Assembly: GCF_040545875.1 (NCBI RefSeq)
Contig: NZ_JBEPMR010000001.1
Reading direction: 5' to 3' (one strand)
DNA length: 64,000 nucleotides
From: Faecalicatena_A orotica
Lineage (GTDB): Bacteria > Bacillota > Clostridia > Lachnospirales > Lachnospiraceae
This document shows, one piece after another, positions 51,320-58,876 of this stretch (the stretch's first letter is position 1; the number at the start of each line of letters is the position of its first letter). The notes under the pieces were generated by a model. The model searched no databases. It was given only the letters and a program-made list of their open reading frames with translations, and had not been told where the DNA came from. The position numbers and the translations under genes are program-made.

Positions 51320-51937
51320 TTACAACTCTGTTTTCATCATTCCTTTATCGAATTCAGGATTGAAGTAATAATAATTCTTTGAATCCAATTTTTCTTTCGT
51401 TTTTTCTAATGCTTCCCCGAATCTCTGGAAATGCACGACTTCTCTTGCCCTTAAGAATTTCAGTGGTTCTCTGACCTCAGGGTCGGGAATCATCCGCAGC
51501 AGGTTGTCGTATACTGTTCTTGCTTTCTGTTCTGCCGCAAGGTCCTCCGTCAGGTCTGTAATGGCATCGCCCTTGGACTGGAATTCGATGGACGTAAATG
51601 GCAGCGCGGATGCGGCCTGCGGCCAGAGAGCGGTCGTATGGTCGATATAGTAGGCATCAAATCCTGCCTCTTTTGCCTGCTCAATTGTCAAATGCTTTGT
51701 CAGCTGATAAACCATCGCGCAGATAATCTCCATATGCGCCAGTTCTTCTGTACCGATATCTGTCAAAAGACCGCCCACCTGTTTCACAGGCATGGTATAC
51801 CTCTGTGAAAGATACCGCATGGATGCGGAGAGCTCTCCGTCGGGTCCGCCGTACTGGCTGATGATCATCTGGGCCGTCTTCGGACAGGTTTTTGTAATTT
51901 TAACCGGAAACTGTAATCTTTTTTCATATATCCACAT
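51320..51937 (-). CDS. cotJC: Spore coat protein CotJC, manganese-catalase family
   Basis: The 205-aa protein has the di-iron/dimanganese four-helix layout, with GTEELAHMEIICAMV (about residues 69-83) and the later RAREVVHFQRFGEAL (about 163-177) giving the Glu/His ligands, as in Mn-catalase-like CotJC. It is probably part of the spore coat, where a catalase-type activity would remove peroxide. The start overlaps the end of the cotJAB gene (TAAATG), so it is coupled to it. Confidence 0.93.
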   Translation of the reverse strand: MWIYEKRLQFPVKITKTCPKTAQMIISQYGGPDGELSASMRYLSQRYTMPVKQVGGLLTDIGTEELAHMEIICAMVYQLTKHLTIEQAKEAGFDAYYIDHTTALWPQAASALPFTSIEFQSKGDAITDLTEDLAAEQKARTVYDNLLRMIPDPEVREPLKFLRAREVVHFQRFGEALEKTKEKLDSKNYYYFNPEFDKGMMKTEL

Positions 51938-52375
51938 TTAAACACACGCTCCTTCCCAAGGCATGGGACCGTCCTGCCAGCAGAACTTCCCGCCACTCTC
52001 ACAGTAAATGATGCAGTCTCTCGTCAGGGGATAAAACTTTGCTGCAAATTGTTTTTTCAGCTCATCCCTCTCCTTCGTTTTCTGACTGTACATATCGAGT
52101 GCCTGGGTGTCACTCATATGAGTATCCAGATACAACGTCAGATCGTCCAGTAAAAAACTTGTCTCTGCTATTTTGGTTAGCAGCGTTTCTCTTTCCCTCT
52201 GCTCCTCAGACTTCGGTGCAGCTTCTTTGATATCCTTCTTTTCAATTTCCGCCGCAAAAAACGGCTTGTTCAGATCCCGGAAAATGGTACCTGCAGCCAT
52301 CGCTTCTTTTTCATCATATAACGCGCCCCATTGCTGAATCGGAATAGACGCAATTGCCAAATGTTCTTCCTGCAT
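51938..52375 (-). CDS. Fused CotJA-CotJB spore coat assembly protein
   Basis: The 145-aa protein has a CotJA-type N-terminus (IASIPIQQWGALYDEKEAM and GTIFRDLNKPFFA) and then a complete CotJB-type domain (RETLLTKIAETSFLLDDL, about residue 66 on, to the C-terminal FCWQDGPMPWEGACV). In most Firmicutes these are two small genes. Here a charged linker (about 46-65, rich in Lys and Glu) joins them in one frame with no stop between. I chose the ATG at 52375 because AAGGAGA lies 8 nt upstream; it lies at the end of a hairpin described separately. Confidence 0.85.
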   Translation of the reverse strand: MQEEHLAIASIPIQQWGALYDEKEAMAAGTIFRDLNKPFFAAEIEKKDIKEAAPKSEEQRERETLLTKIAETSFLLDDLTLYLDTHMSDTQALDMYSQKTKERDELKKQFAAKFYPLTRDCIIYCESGGKFCWQDGPMPWEGACV

Positions 52376-52386
52376 AAAAAAATCTC

Positions 52387-52439
52387 CTTTCTCCACATAA
52401 ATGAATACACATCTGTGCACACTTAGTATGTGGAGAAAG
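52387..52439 (-). promoter_or_regulatory. Leader hairpin overlapping the cotJA-cotJB ribosome site
   Basis: CTTTCTCCACATA and TATGTGGAGAAAG are perfect 13-bp complements with 27 nt between. On the minus-strand transcript the 3' arm is followed by GAG and supplies most of the AGAAAGGAGA ribosome site, so folding would hide it. This suggests translational control or mRNA stabilisation. Confidence 0.65.
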
Positions 52440-52497
52440 AAGATTTCTACGTTATAAAAACACATCCAGTTTTGTTAAAATATATAACCGTACTTCT

Positions 52498-54108
52498 CTA
52501 TTCCCAGCTGTCCCATTTATCTGCCAGGTTATTGATCTGATTTTCAAATTTTGCCTTATCCTTGTTGGCGATACCCTCATTCCTGTAGATAACATCCAGA
52601 AGCCGCCTTCCGGCTGCAAGCAGTCTTTCGAATGCCGCATCTGCTTTCTTTTGTGCAGGTTTTTTAGCTTTTACAGGTATCCTTACACCCTCGCTGAGGA
52701 TTTCATTTGCCGCCAGGTCTACTTCTCCGTTCGGGAAAGGCGCCCACGCCGGACATCCGAATTTCTCTTCTATCGTCGCTGCAAACTCATCTGTAACCCC
52801 ATCTTCCCCATGCACGACAAACACGTGTTCCAGAGGCGTCTTGAAACCGCCAAGCCAGTCTAAAAGCCCATTCATATCCGCATGGCCGCTGACTCCGTGC
52901 AGACTCTCTATCCTTGCGTGTACTTCGATCGGCTCTCCGAAAAGCCTGACATTCTTTTCCCCTTCCAGAAGCCTCCTGCCCAGAGTTCCATTTGCCTGAT
53001 AACCTACAAATAAAATCGTACACTCCGGCCTCCACAGGTTATGCTTCAAATGGTGACGGATTCGCCCGGCATCACACATGCCGGATGCAGAAATAATAAC
53101 CTTCGGCTTTTCAATCAGATTAATCATCCTTGAATCATCACTTGTTGTAGATGTCTTCAATCCCGGGAATACAAGAGGGTTAATCCCCGCATTGACCAGT
53201 TTCAGGGCATCCTCATCGAAACATTCCCTCATATTTTTTGAAAAAACCTTCGTGGCCTCGATTGCCAGAGGGCTGTCGAGATAAACCTCAAAATCCGGAT
53301 ACTCTTTCAGCAGATTCTGCTCCTTGATCTCCCGGATGAAATACAGCATCTCCTGCGTCCTGCCGACTGCAAAAGAAGGAATGACTACATTTCCCTTTCT
53401 GTCAAATGTTTCCCTCAGGACCTTTGTAAAATCTTTCAGGTAGTCTATCTTCTCTGTAGAATGGACACGGTTGCCATAGGTGGACTCAATCACAACATAG
53501 TCGGCTGCTTCTGTATAACTCGGATCTTTGATAATAGGCTGATTGGTATTGCCTACATCACCAGAAAATACAATCTTCTTGGAGATATCCCCCTCTGTTA
53601 TCCACACTTCAATACTTGCTGAACCAAGCAAATGCCCGACATCCGTAAAGCGTACTTCAACCCCGTCGCAGATCCTGATTCTTTCCGAATACTGGCAGGG
53701 GACAATCCGTTCAATGGCATCCAGTGCATCCTGCATCACATAGATTGGTTCGAATACCGGCTGTCCTGCACGCCGCCCCTTTCTGTTCCTCCATTCTGCC
53801 TCAAATTCCTGGATATGGGCGCTGTCACGAAGCATAATATTGCACAGGTCAGCAGTTGCAAAAGTCGTGAATATCTCGCCCTTGAAGCCTTTCTTAGCCA
53901 GCAGCGGAAGTAACCCTGAATGGTCAATATGCGCATGGGTCAAGAGCACATAGTCAATGTCCGTCTCCGGAATCGGAAGTCCCGGATTTTCATACAGGTC
54001 CGGCCCCTGCTCCATACCACAGTCCACAAGAATATTCTTCCCTGCCGCCTGCAGCAAATGACAGCTTCCCGTTACTTCATGGGCTGCTCCGATAAAAGTC
54101 AATTTCAT
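52498..54108 (-). CDS. Beta-CASP metallo-beta-lactamase-fold RNA hydrolase
   Basis: The 536-aa protein has KLTFIGAAHEVTGSCHLL, the metal motif LTHAHIDHSG, FSGDVGNTNQPI and FAVGRTQEMLYF, then the beta-CASP motifs with IISASGMCDAGRIRHHLKHNL and SLHGVSGHADMNGLLDWL. This is the CPSF/RMMBL architecture, not RNase J. Members are RNA endo- or exonucleases of largely unknown substrate. I chose the ATG at 54108 (KLTFIG start) with GGTGA upstream rather than the TTG four codons earlier. It is separated from sigE by the large palindrome-containing gap. Confidence 0.9.
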   Translation of the reverse strand: MKLTFIGAAHEVTGSCHLLQAAGKNILVDCGMEQGPDLYENPGLPIPETDIDYVLLTHAHIDHSGLLPLLAKKGFKGEIFTTFATADLCNIMLRDSAHIQEFEAEWRNRKGRRAGQPVFEPIYVMQDALDAIERIVPCQYSERIRICDGVEVRFTDVGHLLGSASIEVWITEGDISKKIVFSGDVGNTNQPIIKDPSYTEAADYVVIESTYGNRVHSTEKIDYLKDFTKVLRETFDRKGNVVIPSFAVGRTQEMLYFIREIKEQNLLKEYPDFEVYLDSPLAIEATKVFSKNMRECFDEDALKLVNAGINPLVFPGLKTSTTSDDSRMINLIEKPKVIISASGMCDAGRIRHHLKHNLWRPECTILFVGYQANGTLGRRLLEGEKNVRLFGEPIEVHARIESLHGVSGHADMNGLLDWLGGFKTPLEHVFVVHGEDGVTDEFAATIEEKFGCPAWAPFPNGEVDLAANEILSEGVRIPVKAKKPAQKKADAAFERLLAAGRRLLDVIYRNEGIANKDKAKFENQINNLADKWDSWE

Positions 54109-54209
54109 AAGCTTCACCAACCCTTTTCTTTCTATTGTAGCATCTTTCCCCCGAAACTAACAGAGGAACTTTTGGAAATGTGGGGAGGGGAAGGATTGGG
54201 TAAAGGGCC

Positions 54210-54455
54210 GCCGTGTGGGAGGGGGGATGCCGTATCGGGAAGCGGGTTTCATGGGAAACTGCCCCTAATCAAAACGGGAGAGGAAATGCGGGCACCGCAG
54301 GTATTCGGCCGAACTCCTGATGAGTTCGGCCTGCAACCTTCTTACACACAGGACTTGTGGTCCTGTGTGTATCCCGCAATTCCCCTCCCGTTTTGATAAA
54401 GGGCAGTAATCCCTGAAAGACGCCTCCCGACACGACATCCCCCCTCCCACACGGC
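54210..54455. repeat. Long palindrome E1 with two apical hairpins (loops CTGAT and TTGTG)
   Basis: The outer arms start GCCGTGTGGGAGGGGGG and end in its complement. An inner 25-bp stem (54268-54292 with 54373-54397) pairs at 23 positions. The apex has two hairpins: GGCCGAACTC with loop CTGAT (54307-54331) and ACACACAGGAC with loop TTGTG (54344-54370). The element fills part of an 833-bp gap between the beta-CASP gene and sigE in which I see no gene. Confidence 0.85.
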
Positions 54456-54511
54456 TACGTTCATCTAATCGGGACTCCACACACTTCCGGCCGGTAAGTT
54501 CTGCCAATATC

Positions 54512-54586
54512 GCACATTTGAACTGGCTGGCGCGGTTCAAATGTGCTTTGCACGGTATCGTCATATGACAGGCATAAGCCTGTCAT
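54512..54586. repeat. E2: pair of perfect hairpins, outer stem not resolved
   Basis: GCACATTTGAAC pairs perfectly with GTTCAAATGTGC around an 11-nt loop, and ATGACAGGC pairs with GCCTGTCAT around ATAA. It lies between E1 and E3. I found no long outer stem, so it may be a decayed member of the same family. Confidence 0.7.
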
Positions 54587-54664
54587 GCAACTTGCTTTAT
54601 CACTTCCTATTGAGGACCTCCCCGAGCAAAGCGATGGGGACCCCGCGACTTTCTGGAGACAGCG

Positions 54665-54909
54665 CTGAGAATCCGGGTATGGCGTGCGGCGGGGGCTTTT
54701 AGGGGGATGGGATAAGCGGCTTGATGAAATTCCGGGGGAAATGGTGGACCACTTTACGGGCCACAAGTCCGGAAAGTGAGTGGGCTACAGGCAAAAGTCA
54801 TCAGGACTTTTGCCGCATGCCCACGGTGTCCGCTATTTCCCCCGGGATTTCATTTAGCCGCTTACCCATTCCCCGACAGCCCCGCCGCACGCCATATCCG
54901 GATTCTCAG
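54665..54909. repeat. Long palindrome E3, inverted relative of E1 (loops CACAA and ATCAG)
   Basis: Outer arms CTGAGAATCC and GGATTCTCAG enclose 245 bp whose two halves are imperfect complements. The apex has a 12-bp hairpin with loop CACAA (54750-54778) and a 10-bp perfect hairpin with loop ATCAG (54790-54814). Read on the minus strand the loops become CTGAT then TTGTG, exactly those of E1, although the stems share no sequence. It ends about 30 bp beyond the sigE stop. Confidence 0.85.
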
Positions 54910-54941
54910 AAGCGTCCGGGCAAGCCGCCCTCCCCCCCGCT

Positions 54942-55682
54942 TTACTCATACCGCACCATTTCGCGTTTCAGCCGCTGCATGATTTTTTTCTCGAGTCTTG
55001 ATATGTAGGACTGGGATATGCCGAGCAGGTCTGCTACTTCTTTCTGTGTTTTTTCTTCCCCCTCGGGGTTATCCAGGCCAAAGCGCATTTTTACGATTAG
55101 TTTTTCTCTGCTTGACAGTTTGTTGATTGCTTTTACGAGCAGTTTTCTTTCTGCCTCGTTTTCCAGATCTTTGTATATGGTATCCTCGTCGGTGCCTAAT
55201 ATGTCGGACAGAAGAAGTTCGTTTCCATCCCAATCTACGTTCAGCGGTTCGTCGATGGAGACTTCCATCTTGGTCTTACTGTTCCTACGCAGATACATGA
55301 GGATTTCATTCTCAATGCACCGGGATGCGTAGGTCGCGAGTTTGATCTTTTTGGTCGGGTTGAATGTGTTAATGGCCTTGATCAGCCCGATTGTACCGAT
55401 TGAGATCAAATCTTCCACACCGACCCCTGTGTTATCAAATTTTTTTGCTATGTATACGACCAGCCTTAAATTATGCTCGATCAGAAGTTTTTTCGCCTCC
55501 TCGTCGTATTCGGAACCCAGATGCTGTATCACTTCGGTTTCCCGCTCTGTCTCCAGCGGGGCCGGCAGCACCTCGGAACCTCCGATGTAATGTATTTCTT
55601 TATGGTTCGGGAAAAAAATACTTCTAAAGTCTGGTATTACTTTTAATTTAAACTGCTGGGGTACTGCTACTTTTACAACCAT
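54942..55682 (-). CDS. sigE: Pro-sigma-E, early mother-cell sporulation sigma factor
   Basis: The 246-aa protein has a hydrophobic/basic pro-sequence of about 30 residues ending near IHYIGGSEVLP, the site processed by SpoIIGA, then region 2 (EHNLRLVVYIAKKF, EDLISIGTIGLIKAINTFNP, ATYASRCIENEILMYLR) and region 4 (EKTQKEVADLLGISQSYISRLEKKIM). It controls mother-cell genes, which here could include the gene at 48792. It starts one base after the spoIIGA stop with GGAGG inside the end of that gene, so the two are coupled. Confidence 0.97.
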   Translation of the reverse strand: MVVKVAVPQQFKLKVIPDFRSIFFPNHKEIHYIGGSEVLPAPLETERETEVIQHLGSEYDEEAKKLLIEHNLRLVVYIAKKFDNTGVGVEDLISIGTIGLIKAINTFNPTKKIKLATYASRCIENEILMYLRRNSKTKMEVSIDEPLNVDWDGNELLLSDILGTDEDTIYKDLENEAERKLLVKAINKLSSREKLIVKMRFGLDNPEGEEKTQKEVADLLGISQSYISRLEKKIMQRLKREMVRYE

Positions 55683-55683
55683 T

Positions 55684-56472
55684 TTATATGCCTCCTAATA
55701 GGTCAGGATTTAAAATCATCTGATATTCTTCTTGTTCTGAAACACACTCTTCGCAAACTCCTATAAACGGCTTCTCTACCCATCTCTCATCCTTTAAGTG
55801 GATGCACATTTTCCGGATGCGGAACACGGGCATAATACTCTCTTTTCCTACTGTACGGTATGGTATGTAATGAAAACCGTTTTTCATGTCATCATCTGTC
55901 AGAATAGACCTTGCCAGAGCTTTATCTACAACACTTACCGGCTCTTTCGACAAATTGTCTTCCAGAGCATTCCCAGTGTCAATTAACGCCTTTACTCTTT
56001 GTTCGCCTGCACTTGTATATAACGTAATCTCGCAAATCTTTTCCTGCAATGTCTTAAGTCTTGTAAGAAATTTCCAGATCCCCCTTATCAGGTAATAGCA
56101 GCCGACGGCCGCAGCAAAGAACAGACTTCCCGCACGCACGTATGGGTGCAGTGCCTGCAGAATCCCCCCATACAGGAAAGATGCGACATACAGCAAACCA
56201 AATGCTTTCCAAAATTGACTTTTTCCTTTGACCTTTAATCCTGTCTTGATCATTATTGTATTGACTGTTGTGTGGAACAAAATGAGTTTTATAATTCCCG
56301 GTACCGGAACAGCAATCACAGCACATGTAAGCCCTGCCCCGGCTACTCCCCCTAAATAAATGCGTCCATGTGTGGAAGGACATTTCAGCACCTGATTTAC
56401 GGTAAGCAGTATTAGAGAATCCATCATAAAATTCACCAGAAACAACACGTCTATGTATAATTCATAGTACAT
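55684..56472 (-). CDS. spoIIGA: Sigma-E processing aspartic peptidase SpoIIGA
   Basis: The 262-aa protein has five hydrophobic spans in the first 140 residues and a C-terminal domain with VKALIDTGNAL (about 162-172), the retropepsin-like catalytic Asp motif. It activates pro-SigE at the forming septum. It precedes sigE in the same operon, as in all spore formers. The ATG follows GGTGGAG. The promoter is described separately. Confidence 0.95.
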   Translation of the reverse strand: MYYELYIDVLFLVNFMMDSLILLTVNQVLKCPSTHGRIYLGGVAGAGLTCAVIAVPVPGIIKLILFHTTVNTIMIKTGLKVKGKSQFWKAFGLLYVASFLYGGILQALHPYVRAGSLFFAAAVGCYYLIRGIWKFLTRLKTLQEKICEITLYTSAGEQRVKALIDTGNALEDNLSKEPVSVVDKALARSILTDDDMKNGFHYIPYRTVGKESIMPVFRIRKMCIHLKDERWVEKPFIGVCEECVSEQEEYQMILNPDLLGGI

Positions 56473-56526
56473 GCTCCACCCTCTTTCTCGTTGGTACTAA
56501 ATCGATTTGGCACTCAAGCAAGATTT

Positions 56527-56560
56527 ATTATAAAGGGAAGAAGGGAAGAAAATTTGTCAG
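56527..56560 (-). promoter_or_regulatory. spoIIGA promoter with 22-bp spacing
   Basis: The minus strand has -35 CTGACA and a perfect -10 TATAAT separated by exactly 22 bp. This unusual spacing is the known feature of the Spo0A-activated spoIIG promoter of Bacillus subtilis. TGACAAA over the -35 matches the 0A box at 5 of 7 positions. Confidence 0.75.
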
Positions 56561-56585
56561 AAACTGACAGAAAAATAATAATAAT

Positions 56586-56592
56586 TTCGACA
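56586..56592 (-). promoter_or_regulatory. Spo0A box upstream of spoIIGA
   Basis: The minus strand reads TGTCGAA, the exact 0A-box heptamer, 25 bp upstream of the -35. Together with the spacing of the promoter it supports Spo0A control of spoIIGA-sigE. Confidence 0.75.
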
Positions 56593-56619
56593 CGGGGAAT
56601 TGTTTTATGGGAAGGGGAC

Positions 56620-56837
56620 GCCAGTATGGGGGAGGCGGGGGAGGGGTGTGGTGTTTTGAATGCCGGGCGTTTAGACAAGAGTTTGTAATAGAAAATGAGC
56701 CTGCTATGCCGGACGAAATTTGATTTTGAGAATCAAATTTCGTCCGGCATAGCAGGCTCATTTTCTATAACGAACTCTAAGTCACACTTAAGGCAATTCA
56801 AAACACCACACCCCTCCCCCGCCTCCCCCATACTGGC
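56620..56837. repeat. Long palindrome E4 with a 38-bp perfect central hairpin (loop TTGAG)
   Basis: Outer arms (GCCAGTATGGGGGAGG and its complement) are nearly identical over about 43 bp, followed by an unpaired stretch, and then a central hairpin of 38 of 38 paired bases (56688-56725 with 56731-56768). It has one apical hairpin, not two, and its loop TTGAG fits the TTGNG pattern of the other elements. It lies upstream of the spoIIGA promoter; the rest of the 847-bp gap shows no gene. Confidence 0.85.
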
Positions 56838-57023
56838 TGTCGCATCCAGCCGTAAAAGATTCCCCCGGAAGTCTTTATAGGAGTGGCAGCGTATTGATTC
56901 GCTGGGTGGACAAAACTGAAATCAGACAGAACTCCAGACTTTGAGACTTAACCTACATGCTTCTCTGGCGATCAGCTTTCTCCCAGCCACTTTCCTGCCC
57001 CACCCTCCATACCGGGATGCACA

Positions 57024-57309
57024 GCTAAGTGGACGGACAGTCTGGGACCCGCGTGGGTTTCGATGCCGTTTTAAGGGGGCTTAGAGTGCACTTAGAAAGT
57101 GTTACAGCAAAAACGAGAAAAATGAAGGTCAGAATTTGGTGCCCAACACCAAATTCTGTAGCCAACTTGTGGAGAAATCATCAAGATTTCTCCGCATATT
57201 GGCTAGTGCCTTCATTTTTCTCGTTTTTGCTGTTATACTTTCTTAGTAAACGGTTCGCCCCCTGAAACGGCATCGAAACCCACGGCGGGTCCCAGTCTGT
57301 CCGCTTAGC
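57024..57309. repeat. Long palindrome E5 with two apical hairpins (loops CCCAA and ATCAA)
   Basis: Outer arms begin GCTAAG and pair over about 100 bp with few mismatches, including a stretch of about 20 bp around AGCAAAAACGAGAAAAATGA. The apex has a 12-bp perfect hairpin with loop CCCAA (57130-57158) and a second with loop ATCAA (57171-57193) extended by TAGCCAA/TTGGCTA. On the minus strand the loops read TTGAT then TTGGG, parallel to E1 and E3. It begins 10 bp after the ftsZ stop. Confidence 0.85.
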
Positions 57310-57319
57310 GTCCCCCCAC

Positions 57320-58519
57320 TTATTTCTTGAAGAAGTCCGGTATTTTTATAGACTGTTCTTTTACCTTGCTTGAAGGTGTCCTTGGCTGATCGAGTGTCGG
57401 AATTGTTCCGCCTGACGGTCTGCTTGTTGCCCCTGTCGGTCTTGCTGCCGCGGTTCTGCGCTCCGGATCAATCTGTGTCCTGCCGCTTACCATGTCTCCT
57501 GACGGGAGGATGGAACCGACCTTCTGCTGTCCTTCCAGTCTTGCTTTTAACTTGGAAGAGCTTCCGCCTACGTTATGTAAGCCGGTAGCAATGACTGTGA
57601 TTGTTGCTTCATCAGATCTGGAATCATCATACATAGCACCGAAGATGATGTTTGCATTCTCACCTGCAAGTTCCTGTACGTATTCTGCTGCATCAGATGC
57701 ATCCATAAGGGTGATATCACCGGAAATATTGATGATAACATGGGATGCGCCCTGAATGGTTGTCTCAAGCAGCGGGCTGGCAACAGCCTGTTTTACTGCC
57801 TCTAATGCCTTATCGTCCCCGCGTCCTGCGCCGATACCGATATGGGCGATACCCTTGTCCTTCATAACGGTCTGGATATCTGCGAAGTCGAGGTTGATCA
57901 GAGAAGGTACATTAATCAGGTCCGTGATACCCTGAATACCCTGCTGTAACACTTCGTCAGCTTTCTTTAAAGCTTCCGGCATGGTTGTCCTTCTGTCAAC
58001 AACTTCCAACAGCTTGTCATTCGGGATGACAATCAGTGTGTCTACATTTTCTTTTAATTTATCAATTCCCGCAAGGGCATTGGACATACGTGTCCTTGAT
58101 TCAAAACGGAAAGGCTTTGTGACAACGCCTACAGTCAGTGCTCCCTGCTCCTTTGCTATACGTGCTACGACAGGAGTTGCTCCTGTTCCTGTTCCACCAC
58201 CCATACCGCAGGTAACGAATACCATGTCAGCACCTTTAAGTGCGGCTGAAATTTCTTCTGAACTTTCCTCGGCAGCCTTCTCCCCTACTTCCGGCTGTGC
58301 CCCGGCACCAAGTCCCTTTGTGAGCTTCTCACCAATCTGCATTAAAGTTGGTGCTTTGCATAACTGGAGTGCCTGTTTATCTGTATTGATTGCTATAAAT
58401 TCTACACCTGCAATCTGCTCATCGATCATGCGGTTTACTGCGTTATTACCGCCGCCGCCGACTCCGATAACTATAATTCTTGCAGCTGCTTCTGATTCGT
58501 TGGTTTTAATTTCTAACAA
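57320..58519 (-). CDS. ftsZ: Cell division protein FtsZ
   Basis: The 399-aa tubulin homologue has GVGGGGNNAVNRMI, the signature CGMGGGTGTGATPVVA, the T7-loop region (NLDFADIQTVMKDKG) and a Pro/Thr/Ser-rich linker ending in the conserved tail peptide IPDFFKK, which binds FtsA/SepF. It forms the Z-ring. The start is a TTG with GGAGG 8 nt upstream, a translationally modest choice for such an abundant protein. It has its own promoter and structured leader, and is followed by E5. Confidence 0.97.
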   Translation of the reverse strand: MLEIKTNESEAAARIIVIGVGGGGNNAVNRMIDEQIAGVEFIAINTDKQALQLCKAPTLMQIGEKLTKGLGAGAQPEVGEKAAEESSEEISAALKGADMVFVTCGMGGGTGTGATPVVARIAKEQGALTVGVVTKPFRFESRTRMSNALAGIDKLKENVDTLIVIPNDKLLEVVDRRTTMPEALKKADEVLQQGIQGITDLINVPSLINLDFADIQTVMKDKGIAHIGIGAGRGDDKALEAVKQAVASPLLETTIQGASHVIINISGDITLMDASDAAEYVQELAGENANIIFGAMYDDSRSDEATITVIATGLHNVGGSSSKLKARLEGQQKVGSILPSGDMVSGRTQIDPERRTAAARPTGATSRPSGGTIPTLDQPRTPSSKVKEQSIKIPDFFKK

Positions 58520-58743
58520 GAGTGTTTCCTCCTTCGTCGTCCTATTAATATTATTTTATACATCCCTTATTCCCACAGGCATCGACACAACGCCATGCCA
58601 GCATGACTGTGACATCCGCCGCGGGGCCAAATCCCCGGCAGCCAGCTGTCGGGACCTTGACTTCAATCTACATTCCGGGTTCATTATGAATGCGGAATGA
58701 CACAGCAGCAATGCCGCCGTTTTTATTGAACGATATAACTCAA
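58520..58743 (-). promoter_or_regulatory. Structured 5' leader of ftsZ
   Basis: The stretch of about 220 nt between the predicted start and the TTG codon has several short inverted repeats, for example GCCGCGGGG with CCCCGGC and CATTCCG with CGGAATG. I recognise no riboswitch class. No ORF is supported here. Confidence 0.45.
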
Positions 58744-58750
58744 TAAGTAT

Positions 58751-58779
58751 ATAATATAGTCTTTTACATAAATAATCAA
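58751..58779 (-). promoter_or_regulatory. Sigma-A promoter of ftsZ
   Basis: On the minus strand, -35 TTGATT and -10 TATTAT are spaced 17 bp. It lies in the AT-rich part of the gap between divIB and ftsZ. Confidence 0.65.
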
Positions 58780-58876
58780 TAGATTTTTGCTTATTTTCTC
58801 TTTTTTTTATTCAATTCATGAAGGCTTTACAGCTTATTTTTCAGCTTTTCTGTAAACCTGCCTGCCGGAGTATGGA

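Noticed and set aside
54210..57309. CRISPR array or integron attC sites
   Set aside because: No regular short repeat-spacer pattern and no shared core-site sequence; stems differ fully between elements.
54120..57319. Open frames within the two gaps around spoIIGA-sigE
   Set aside because: They lie inside the long palindromes, appear on both strands as mirror copies, and lack ribosome sites.
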